A stretch of 64,000 nt of DNA from Circinella umbellata (lineage: Eukaryota > Mucoromycota > Mucoromycetes > Mucorales > Lichtheimiaceae): assembly GCA_025093555.1 (NCBI GenBank), contig JAIWNF010000001.1, forward strand, positions 1,116,001 to 1,180,000, written 5' to 3'. Both the position numbers and the translations under genes were made by a program. This document shows positions 13,727-24,857 of this stretch, piece after piece (positions within the stretch are counted from its first letter, which is position 1; every line of letters begins with the position of its first letter). The notes beneath the pieces are model-generated. The model did no database searches. It was not told the origin of the DNA and saw only the letters and a list, made by a program, of their open reading frames with translations.

Positions 13727-16393
13727 ATGGTCGAGCTTAAAAAATTCACTCGTGAAGAAGTCAGTCGTCATACTGCTGAAGAAGATATTTGGATTATTAT
13801 TGATAATGTCGTTTATGATATGAGTAGCTTTATTGATATGGTAACAAAACAATTTGTTTTCATCATATAAAATTGATAGAAAAAAAAATTAATTCTCATA
13901 CGTAAACTCAATTGATATATATATAAATAATTTTTATAGCATCCTGGGGGTGCTTTTCCTATTCTTGAATTTGCAGGCAAAGATGCGACAGAAGCATTTT
14001 ATAGTATGCATCGTCAAGAAGTCTTGTTAAAATATAATCGATACAAAATTGGTACTCTTGAAGGTGAAACCGCACAGATTACAATTCGTCAACCAGGTGA
14101 TAATTCAAAAGTACCTTATGCTGAAATGAGTGCTTTCTTGGGATATAAATCACCTTATTATAAGTAAGTTAAATTATACGTACATTAGAAACTGTTTGAA
14201 GTCGAAAAAGAGTAAAAAAAGGACACATATATAAGCATCTGCATGAAGAACTCAATTATGAACGACCGCTTTATATTTATTATTATTATATTGTTACTTG
14301 CATTTTTGATAGTGATTCACATTTCCGTTACCAAGCTGGTTTACGAAAAATCTGTGATGAACTAAAAGCTGAAGCACAAGAATGCGATAGTGCTGGTGAT
14401 CGCCCTTCCGATGAATTTGCCAAAAAATTGGGTCAACATCATTTATTAGCTGCTCATGTTGGTCCTGGACCATGGTTACACAATATTACTTTACCTGGTA
14501 ATGTTCCTGGCAAGGAATATGATTACTTTCAGTAAGTTTATATAATCCAAAGAAATGGAATTCCTGGGGAAAAAAATGATGGTATATATATATTTTTCTC
14601 TTTAAATAACTAAAATTGATATTTCCCAATAATTATAATAGTGATATGATTACTCATCAAGAATTTGCTCGTTGGGGAACTCCTGGTTTAGTTGCTGGTT
14701 TGACTGGCGGTATGACTATTTCTCTTCCTACCATTTTGAACTACGGTAAACCTGCGCTTAAAGAAAAGGTAATTAAATATTTAGTTAAAGGGAAAGAGGA
14801 GAAAAAGGAAATAAAATAAAGTGATCCGTGATTTAGAATAGATTTATAAAGCAAAACAAAAAGATAAAATTAGTACGTATACAAGAGGAAAATAAAGCTA
14901 ACAAATAAAAAAAACGAATATTTTCATTATATATTAGTTGGTACCATTACTTTTATCTGGCGAAAAACGTATGTCATTGGCTATTACTGAGCCATATACT
15001 GGTTCCGACGTCGCTAGTATTCGTACCAATGCAAAAAAGGTGGAAGGTGGCTATCTTGTCAATGGCGTTAAGAAGTGGATCACTACAGGACGTTTTGCCC
15101 ATTATTTTGCTACTGCTGTAAAAACAGAAAAGGGAATTTCGATGCTTTTAATTGAACGCCAAGATGGTGTTGAAACAAAGGCAATTAAGACTGCTTATTC
15201 CCCAAGTGCTGGTACCGCTTATGTCACCTTTGAAAATGTCTTTGTCCCTGATGCAAATTTGCTTGGTGTTGAAGATCAAGGTTTCCGTGTTGTACTGTGA
15301 GTGTTTAAAGTATATTGGTGGATACGAAATGTTCTATATATATGTAAAATATTAAGTTTATGACAGAGAACACTACATAACCAAATTAAGACTAACATTA
15401 AATTTCTTGACTATTTTTTTTTCTTGTATAATAGTTCTGTAAGTTTATAGTTTAGGATAATGATAAGTTATATTTAATGCTTTTATAGAGACTTAACTAA
15501 TCGAGCCGTTCCTATGCGACACAACATGCTTCAATTTTTTTAAATATATATAGAGTAAGTATTTAAAGAACAAGAAAAAAAGCAATATTTCACATGTTTA
15601 ACAACTTATATAAATATATAGATTTTAACCACGAACGATTTATGCTTATTGCACAATCTGTCTCTGCCGCTCGTAACGCTGTTGAAGAATGTTTCAAATG
15701 GGCTATGCAACGTAAAGTATTTGGTAAACGATTAATTGAACAGGTATAATTAACTATTTATAGTTGTGGTCAACGGGCAGTGGGAGAGGGAACATGATAA
15801 TAATGTACCAAAAAGAAAAAAGATTAACAAAGATTTCAAAATATGTAAAATATAGCCAGTTATCCGTAACAAACTTGCCAAAATGGTAAGGTTTTTTTTT
15901 TCTATCTATAATGACAATATAAAGCCGTCTTTCTTTTTTTTATATATTATTATACTGAGATCAATGAAAATCATATATAGATTGCTAGTGTTGAATCCTG
16001 TCAAACTTGGACAGAAAATATTGCTTATCAAATGAACCACATGAATTATGCTGAACAAGCCGATAAGTTAGCTGGTCCTATTGGTCTTTTGAAATACCAT
16101 GCTACCCGTATGATGCATGATGTAGCTGATGATGCTTGTCAAATCTTTGGTGGTCGGGCTCTTACAAAGACTGGTATGGGTAAATACATTGAAGATTTAC
16201 AACGAACCTATAAATTTAATGCCATTCTTGGTGGTTCTGAAGAGATCATGGCTGATCTTGGTGTAAGACAGGTAAACTTATCATTCTATTATGACCACTG
16301 TTTTATTTTTATGCTGCCTAATTTCCTAAATTTAATCTTTTATTGTTTGAATTATAGGCTATTAAAAAGTTCCCAGCTGATGCCAGATTATAA
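13727..16393 (+). CDS. Cytochrome b5-domain acyl-CoA dehydrogenase
   Basis: FAD enzyme for alpha,beta-dehydrogenation of acyl-CoA with an N-terminal haem-binding cytochrome b5 domain, an architecture common in fungi. Exons: 13727-13840, 13940-14163, 14313-14531, 14642-14768, 14938-15296, then micro-exon(s), 15622-15743, 15856-15885, 15981-16271 and 16358-16393; about 508 residues. The b5 haem motif HPGG opens exon 2. ACAD motifs follow: AITEPYTGSDVA (flavin/substrate region), KKWITTG, FNHERF, and the C-terminal CQIFGGRALTKTGMG and GGSEEIMADL. Between exon 5 (ending in a partial Leu codon) and FNHERF, 4-nt and 1-nt micro-exons (15435-15438 and 15554), or one 5-nt exon (15554-15558), are needed to restore frame. 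Function is secure; that junction is not. Confidence 0.88.
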
Positions 16394-16574
16394 AAAAAAA
16401 CATGAACTGAGTTGCATATTATTATAACTCTATACAAAAAAGATCATCAAAAATAAATATATTGTACAGTTATTTTCTCCATTTGAACAAATTCTTTCTT
16501 TTCTATAAAAAATACCATGAGCCTCTTGAATTTCTTGTCCTTCTAAATTTCAAAAACAATTAAGCAACCTGATC

Positions 16575-17465
16575 AACTTCAAATAACATATCATTAGCAT
16601 AACGATAATAGTGATATAAGTCTGGTCAACTAATATCCATTAAAAAAGTAGCCAAAGACAACATTCGAAATATGGTTTGTTTTCAGTAAAGGAAAACTTT
16701 AACAGTCAACCAATCTACCCACTGAACCTAGAATAACATGGGCAAGAACTATTGCTCTTGTGGATAGGAATGAAGTAGAAAATAGCGTTACGTACTCTAT
16801 TCAGTATATAGACTGTACTGATAGATATGGATGATATTTATTAAACACGCCACCACCGACTTTTATCCTCTAGACTGGATAAAAAAGAGCACTGATGGAT
16901 ATACTTTTGTGGACAATGACAGTGGGATAGATTTGTGAATGTAGAGACATGGATGAGACAGCTGTAATTATGCTTTTTTGATTAATAATATACCAAGGGC
17001 AGTAACACCTTTAACCTGTGGTAAATTATAAAGATCGAGATTTAATCAAGGTACAGTTCAGCGATTCGACTATATTGTTGCGATCGTGTCATGACTGGTA
17101 GTGGACTTTGTAGTGGATATGAGCTATTTTCTTGAATATCACATGGATGGAGTTGGGATTGATATTTTGGATGTACTTGCTTGGAATAATGGTTGGAGGA
17201 TATAATCTCTATGTACATGGATACACAAATGGTGATGATGATACAACCCCCCCCTGATGGTATTTGAGATCTTTTTTTCCCAGGCAATTTCAGCTCTGTT
17301 TACCAGAAAGAATAATGGATAACAATATTAAAAGTAAATAAATGAGCAAATACGGCATAGCTTTGAATAAATCATAACAGGGAGCTGGTACAAATGAAGA
17401 TATAAAATATTCAACTTTTTAATACAACATTTGGCTTATTTCATTCCTGTAAACTTCATATTATA
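16575..17465 (-). repeat. R1 repeat, copy a
   Basis: This copy matches, in reverse complement, the segment at about 27650-28605, with many substitutions and small indels (roughly three quarters to four fifths identical by eye). Shared blocks include those containing CCATTAAAAAAGTAGCC, CTGCCCTT, and TTGCGATCGTGTCATGACTG (one mismatch). Both copies still encode the similar fragment SPLPVMTRSQQY, suggesting a decayed coding element. R1a and R1b together bracket the DUF1772 gene and the left large-repeat arm. Limits are approximate; no target-site duplication could be resolved. Confidence 0.75.
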
Positions 17466-18075
17466 TATGTATTCTTACTACGTATTCTTATGAGTTTTGT
17501 ATATATTTTTTTACTATAGATTGTTCACACTGTATACTATTACTGTACAATCTGTTTAGTATTAAAATAAATAAAAAACAAAAAATAAACACATTTAACA
17601 GTTAATTCAATGCACTAATCATCTGATTATCAGCAAAAAGTATTGTACGATCAATATATATATATATATGTTATGTTTGAAGGATCACTTTAAATTCAAT
17701 TGGATACATACCAAAATCATTATGAACTAGGAAAAAACAAGATATATGATAATAAGATACGTAACATTTTATCCTGCTATTTTTATTTTCTGATTATATC
17801 AAGAGGATATACATTATAATAGCAAATTTCAATATTTAAATGTTAAAACAATATAAAAAGTAATCCTTCACTCATGATAAAATACAGTACGTACAATATA
17901 TTATTAACAGAAACCCAATTGTACAGTATGCGTGTAGATAAAAAATAGGATCATGGGTAAATTACAGAAGAGTCAAAATGCAAACGTAAGAATATATTTT
18001 GTTAACCATAAACAAAACCAAACATTCTCATACACATTCATAGGTAGAAATGTTAGGGAAATAGGTGGTATATCT
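17466..18075. other. AT-rich intergenic stretch
   Basis: No gene recognised. It contains a short (TA)n tract at about 17657-17669 and otherwise featureless AT-rich sequence; it includes the 3' flank of the DUF1772 gene. Confidence 0.45.
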
Positions 18076-18516
18076 TTAAAAGACAGTCAATACTAAAGCG
18101 ACAGTACCAGCAATAGTACGGAAATATTGAAACTTGTTCCATTTTTCAATAAGTTGAACAACTTGGTTTTTATCATGAGATGGGTTGGCATTGGCTGCAA
18201 GTAGCAAATTATTGGTAGGTGACATAATCATCACGGTATAAGGAAAACTAATAAAGGACGCAATACCACAGTAAAGTGAACGCCGTTCCCCAGTTAAATA
18301 ATAAGTGTAAAAATGCATGGCCGACGAAATGAGGATACACGAAACAGCAATCTTGGCACCATTTTTATAAGTGGTAGCCCAACCAGCAACAGGATGACCA
18401 GCAGCTCGTAAAGTAGGGACTGATACAAAGTTCATTGATAAACCAAGACCGACAAAAATACCATTAGCGGTGGCAGCGACAGGATGGACAAAAGAAGGTA
18501 CAACAGACATGTTCAT
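18076..18516 (-). CDS. DUF1772 (anthrone-oxygenase-like) integral membrane protein
   Basis: Intronless, 146 residues, starting at MNMSVVPSF. Four hydrophobic segments are visible (about residues 12-35, 52-72, 82-98 and 130-146). Family-like positions are WATTYKNG after the first helix, SPTNNLLLAANA after the third, and a WNKFQYFRT segment (W..N...R) before the last. This is the layout of the DUF1772/noranthrone-monooxygenase superfamily, members of which act on polyketides; most fungal copies have no assigned substrate. The gene lies alone between repeat R1a and the left arm of the large inverted repeat, so it may travel with that repeat block. No polyketide genes are adjacent, so no pathway is proposed. 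Confidence 0.72.
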   Translation of the reverse strand: MNMSVVPSFVHPVAATANGIFVGLGLSMNFVSVPTLRAAGHPVAGWATTYKNGAKIAVSCILISSAMHFYTYYLTGERRSLYCGIASFISFPYTVMIMSPTNNLLLAANANPSHDKNQVVQLIEKWNKFQYFRTIAGTVALVLTVF

Positions 18517-19269
18517 AAAAAATACATATGAGAAAAGAGAAAAACAAGTTTGATATGCAATTCAGTAAAAAAAAAAGTTGTTCTCACTTTTTAATATAAA
18601 TGTTGAAATCGGACAGAACGAAAAATGCTTTTGAGTCACCCAATCGTTATAATTCGGGTGCTCGGTGAATTTCTCTCCGAATCCAAGGCCAAGTAAATAA
18701 AATGAGCCCATAAATTTTTACATTTATGCGCTTTTTCTTTGGCACACAAATGTGACTTAATGCAATATTTTATCAAACCAGTGATCTATTTCCCCAATAG
18801 CCTAACAGTAAATGGTGAGATAATCCTATTATCATTAACATCATAACTCACCGATTTACATCATATTGGGTGTTATCATATGTACATCCGGTAATTCGTG
18901 TACCATATGGGATAAAATTTTACAAATGAGCTCTGTACATATAACGCGTATAATACGTAATAATAATAATTAAATAATACTTGTGAAGATACCATACATC
19001 CTGAATCAAACAACTCATGTATGACTCTAATAAAGTATGCAATATAAAGCTATTATATCACCTGAAGAAAGTAGAATATAAATATAGAATTAATAAATCC
19101 AATCGCGATTATCACAAAGCGATATTATTTATTCTATCCTAAAACATTAACATAATACTTTGGGTGTGATACGTAATGCTGGAGCATTGCAAATTTAAAA
19201 AAATATTTCAAATATCAGCAACTACATAGCATATCATCAAAAAAAGTGGAATAAGTTTCAGTCACGTGG
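18517..19269. other. Intergenic outside the left repeat arm
   Basis: About 750 bases of AT-rich sequence with no coding signal. A pyrimidine/A-rich region directly upstream of the DUF1772 gene presumably contains its promoter. I could not follow inverted homology to the right arm past about 19270. Confidence 0.45.
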
Positions 19270-22200
19270 TAACATGGATGTATATACCAAATTCATGACA
19301 AAAAAAATGTTTTACGAGTCCAGATGTATCATCATAATAATTGATGTTGGATGAACAAGTACCGTATTTGGTACCAACAAACCACATTATGTTATTATTA
19401 TCCAAATTCAACAATATAGTGAAAATACTATGTTAACAACAGTAGTAAAAAATACTACAAGCCTATATTAATGAGGGTACACAAAGTAAGACAGTGGATT
19501 ATTTTTAGTAAAGCAAAGAAAAGTGGATCATTAAAATGGAGTCTCACATATTTCTATTTTACGTAATAATATAATTGTTAGTAAGTTATTATATAATTAT
19601 TATTTCAATTATTTCTTGCTTTATACTGGATGAGGGGTCTTATGCTATATATTTGTCACAAGACTTTTGTACGTATGAGACATTCTATTTTCTTAAGACT
19701 ATTGTACAAGTTTAGATATATGTTATAGTGCAACAAATATATAAATAAATCAATATACCCGATGTTTTATTATTAATAATAACTAATGAATGATATATAT
19801 TTACAATATAATAGATATAAAGGATTGTAATTAAATAAGGTAAAAAAGGGGATTATATAAATGTATATGACTGTACGACCGTAAAATAAAAAAACACCTA
19901 TTATCCAAGTAATCTAATTAATGTTATTAGTAATTTCATTATTAGTGTATGTGATGAATCATGCTTTCTGTTTTTTTTTTTTGTATATAAACTAATATTA
20001 GTGTACAATAAGGTTGTTGTTGTTGTTTTGATTATAATAATATAATGTTGTGTGTGAAATAGAGAGAACAAAAGAACAGCTGTTGATATTGATGAGTGGT
20101 ATATCAATGGATGGTCTTTTGTTGTCGATAATTAATAAGACATTTGTTTGACTTTTACTCGATAAAAATGATTGTTGTTGGAGGATATGCTTTTTTTGTT
20201 ATTGTTGCTCTTGACAACAGGAATTGTCGAGATTAATTTTGTATGATAGTATTTAATATACTTTTGTGATTATTCCTCTTGATACTGTATACGAGTTTAA
20301 GTCATATGTATTGATTTTGTTGCTTGACGTGAAATTATATTTGTGTTCATCGACGGTGATCATAGAGCTGATTGGTTTTCGAGTCGATTTGATCTTGTGT
20401 ATTGATTCTTGTTTTTGATATTGTTTTAATTAATTGATTGAATCCTATTTGTAATGTATTTGATCCGTTTTTTTGACATCTTTGGTCTTGATTGTAGTAC
20501 TGGATCTTGAGTTTTTTTTCTGTTTGGTTTTTGTTTGATCCTCAACCTGATAGATTTTTGTCTTTTCAAAAGATATCCATTGATATACCATGTCTTTTCT
20601 TTTATATAACTGCAAGCTCTTTTGTTCCTCTTGTTGCCCGGTAGTTTTGGGGCAGCTTTGTGATATGTTTGTGTTTTGGTGTGAAGAACAAGGATAAGGG
20701 GTACGAGAGAACTTTTAAAGAGTGATAATAAAGGTTAATAGCATTTTTTTTTGTATCTTTTTTTTTTATATCTTTTTTTTTTTTTTTTTGGCAATCATCA
20801 TCACACACACAAATAATAACGTTACCATACATTTGTTAAGAATACTGGGTTTTCAGTATTAATATTTTACAACGTACCTTTTCTTTTCTTTTTTTCCTGG
20901 AATGAGAGGGAATAGTCTTGGGTATATTGATGTTGGATTGCGGCAAGACTGGAATATTCATCCACTGTTATTTTCGAATATGTTGGTATGAATTATTGCG
21001 TGTGTGCATATTCGTCCACGTGTGTATGTGTGTGTGTATGTGTGTGCTACTTCCATATCCAAAAATAACAGTGAATAGAATGACCTTCTTGAAGTGATAA
21101 TTTAGATTCTTGTTCTTGATATAACTTGAGAAATGATGGTCTTGATATGCAATAATAGTATACGTATGCATAGAAGCGCCGAAAGTCATATTCCAGTCTT
21201 GCCAACACCGAAAATAAATAAGAAAAATAAAATATCTTGATAATAAAATGTTCCTTTTTATGCTTCTTGATAAATGTAGTTCACCTTCTTGAATAGTTTG
21301 TAATGGATACGCCATAATAGATAGTTCACCATGATCATTTAAATAGATGTGTACCTCGGATAATACCAAAGAACGAAACCAAATCCCACATTTTGTTGTT
21401 GTCTACCACATGGATTGTTATTATGACACTCATCTGGTTTGTGTCATGATAACAAGTTGCCCACTTTTTTCTTTATTCTTCTTGATGTTACTTATGCACT
21501 TCATCATATGGATCAATGTATGTTGTTTCTTGAATAACACGGGTTCATACAACACCAAATGATTTGCTACTTGTCTGGCTACTGGATGAATAATAAAACT
21601 TGAAATTGATTTGATGATGGTTTATCAGTTTGATTTGGATTGTTTGCAGGATTTTATCCAGTATATCTTGAATGTGGGATTTGGTTTCTTGTGTGTGTAT
21701 ATGCTCCTTATTTCCAACGTAGATGGTAATGGATAGTATGGTGTTTGTTGAGTAATGAATGGTTCATTTAGAAGTGTTTGAAAGAATTTATCAGCGCCAG
21801 ATAAATATTAAGCACCATAAAATAAGATATAAAGTCGGTTAACGGAGGTACACACCAAGTAGGAGCATATACACACATGAATTCTTGCTATCTTGTTAAT
21901 TCCCATCAAAATGTTGCAGTCATAGTTTGGTTTCAATAGAAAACAAGTACGTAGTAAAGTATCACAAGTTTCGTTTAAGATCGATCAAAAAGTTGATAAA
22001 GTAAGACACCGAATTGTGAAACCAAATATTGACCGCAATCAAATAGCTGAATGAATAAAATATTGCTCCCTTTTCTTTTCTAAACTAGCAAAAAAATTAC
22101 CAGAATAGTTCCATTATCACCCAATATAATACACACCAAAGTACCAACTATGTGTCTTAATAATAAAAACAATAGCAACAGGTAAATCGGCTTAATCAAT

Positions 22201-22479
22201 GCAAGAAGAAAGAAACAAAGATTGCATCATAAAGGTAAACATTCCTAAAGGAAATGAATATGTGAAGATGAATCAAAAAAAGTTTTCCAGTATTAGAGCC
22301 GCCAGGAACTAATATCAAAGCACAATAATTCCATTCAAGCCAAAGACGGGATTCTCTTTTTTTTTTTTGCTCTCTTATACACAGATGTATAATAATGGCG
22401 TGCTTTCACAAATTAATTTACGAAAACAATTGGATTAACTTTCTAATCACCAAAATCAAATACCAAAAAATGACAATAG

Positions 22480-22737
22480 CTAGCCATAGTTAGGGTCAAA
22501 GTCAGTCGCTACCACGACATTATTAACAACAAACCACGGGAGCCTTGAATTGCCAAAGCATTGAATAGGGTCAAAGTCAGTCGTCACCAAAAGCGACCAT
22601 TGACATCGCGTACACTCCATGTTTCTCTGCCCACGCCAGGGAAAAAAGAAACAACGCTTTCTTCCACCTTGGAAGGCCCGATTAGAACACATAGTACACC
22701 TTCCCACAATGTACCACGATTCCCGACACAGCTGCAA
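22480..22737 (-). CDS. Small Cys-containing open frame in left arm
   Basis: 85 residues, repeated unchanged in the right arm at 54455-54712. It contains CTMC and CTRC pairs and an internal echo of TDFDP, encoded by a short direct DNA repeat. There is no family match and conservation between arms is uninformative because the DNA itself is nearly identical. It may be untranslated part of the downstream exons; listed because it is the longest sense-strand frame in this segment. Confidence 0.2.
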   Translation of the reverse strand: MQLCRESWYIVGRCTMCSNRAFQGGRKRCFFFPWRGQRNMECTRCQWSLLVTTDFDPIQCFGNSRLPWFVVNNVVVATDFDPNYG

Positions 22738-23778
22738 TAAACCCCTTCTTGACAGGAGGACGATTCCCAGCTTCAGAATCTCAATGGGAGGTAAGAAGAA
22801 GAAGGAAGAACAGAAATAATGACACAGAGCCTATGCCACAACCGGTGGGAGATCGAGATACCCATATACGCTACAGCCTAGGATGACCAGAGACTATTCA
22901 GAATGAGGAGTCGTTATTGCAGTAGAGCTACTTCGAACGAACTCTTGTATCCACAGCTACCACCTCATTAATCCCGACGAGCACAGAATAAGGTCATAAT
23001 GGAACTTTCGACAAGATCTTTGCGACTTGAGAGCAGTAACTTGAAACAATGACAACAACTTGTTTTTATCTTGAAAATTGTTCTAACAGATTTCTTTTCA
23101 TAACAGATTTATTCCTGTAGATAGAGAAAAAAAATGTTATAAAAAGAAACCAATAAAAAATATATGAAAAAACTTCCAATATTTAGTAACCCACACTTAT
23201 AAAGTATATAAAAATATATAGAAATATATAAAAATAGAAAATGATAATGAAAATAATAACTTACAGTAAAAATAATATAAATTTAAATGAGTCTTGTTGT
23301 CATTAAGAATAAAACCGACTGCTGCAAAAGATATGTCGATGTTCCAAGTATGCCTCATCTTGCTCATCAAGACTAACAAGGAATGACGTAGGGGTATACA
23401 AAAGCTCGTCCTTTTCACCCTACCACAATAACGAACATCCCCACCCCAAATAGTCTAAGGCCAGAGCCTAGACCAAGCATATACAGATACCTCTTTACTC
23501 CCGGTGGTCATGTCACAGGACATCCATGCCACGTCCTATTCCCCCAACCCCTTCTTACCTTAATCCCAAGGAGGCCATCCACCGAGATGCCTTCCTGCCA
23601 GCCCGTTCCCAAAAGGCAAACTGCTTCAATGTCGACACCAGGCCAACCAAACCTTAAGAAGCGTGCACACACGCAGCACAGCAACGTCTCTATTCCAATA
23701 AAAAAAATGATTAGTTCTCAGCTATTATTTTTTGAAAAACAAAAATTACAAGTTATTTTGCTATGATAAAAAACTTAC

Positions 23779-24654
23779 CGTGACACTGTTTGCGCCACAG
23801 AACTCTAACACGAAAGCGTCCAAAACAGACACCTTATCGTATGCCCACCCGACATACCAAAAGCACAAACAGAATTATGCCTAATATATTTTTAAAATAT
23901 AAAAAAAACAATTAGTAATTGTTGTTAAATTAATTTGTTTTAAAAATAAGTTGTCAATGCATAATTTTTTATCAACTTACCATGAACATTGCATGCACCA
24001 AATGCATACATAAAAAAAGCGCCGAAAAAGACGCAGAAGAAAAAGCACACACCGGGCTGCCGCGCAACAGCTATAATAAGATTATATTGTCAATTAGTTT
24101 TGATGCACAGACATAAGAAATTACGTATAAATATTTTTTTTATCTTTCCAAGAGACTTACCGTGATTGCTGAAGGCGTCGAAAAAATTATAAAAAAATAG
24201 TGCCAAAGAAGACACAAAAAAAACACACACCGGGCTGCCGCACAACAGCTATAAGAAAAGAAAAGAAAATTATATTGTCAATTAGTCTTTATGCACATGA
24301 GAAGACTATTTTTTTTATTTAAATATACTTTTTTATCTTTTCGAAAGACTTACCTGAATGCCGAAGGAGTCGAAAAAAAAGTGTCAAAGACACAGAAAAA
24401 AGCACACACACCGGGCTGCCGCACAACAGCTATAGAAAAAATAAATGTCAATTAGTCTTTATGCAGATGAAAAATTATTTCTCATATATATATGTATATA
24501 TATATATATTCTTTTTTGTCCTTTTAATAGACTTACCATAAATGCCGAAGGCGTCGAAAAAAAAAAGAAAAAAAAACACCGAACACCGAACACACACAGA
24601 CAAAGGAGCAATCATCAACAGAGGTGCACACACAAACACATGTCGAGAGAGAGA
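23779..24654 (-). repeat. Mini-exon ladder, left arm
   Basis: Downstream of the acidic-protein gene, related exon blocks are each bounded by a clear TATAG-type acceptor and a GTAAGT donor: 24429-24354 (76 nt), 24248-24161 (88 nt), 24070-23981 (90 nt) and 23880-23779 (102 nt). A longer preceding block ends at 24537. Three share the opening CTGTTGTGCGGCAGCCCGGT (one base differs in the third). Several share the closing CGACGCCTTCGGCAT next to the donor. Introns are about 90-110 nt and also resemble each other. This is a tandem exon-intron duplication. Exon lengths are not all multiples of three and no frame stays open through all of them, so it is likely an untranslated or non-coding spliced region. 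Confidence 0.7.
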
Positions 24655-24857
24655 GAGAGAGAGAGAGAAGTAAAAAAAAAGATAAAAAAAAGGAACGCGA
24701 GAATTTCGTCAACCAGCAAACCAACACAGTTACCATAATCTATAAATAATAGTAATAATAATAATAAAAGTATGTTAACAAATATAATACGAAATATATA
24801 TATAAAGTAGAATAAAAAATATAACAAATATAAATATAAATAATACTTACAAAGTAT

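Noticed and set aside
23197..23418. 73-codon open frame repeated in both arms (also 53774-53995)
   Set aside because: It runs through a consensus GTAAGT donor into AT-rich intron-like sequence; more likely part of the spliced untranslated tail.
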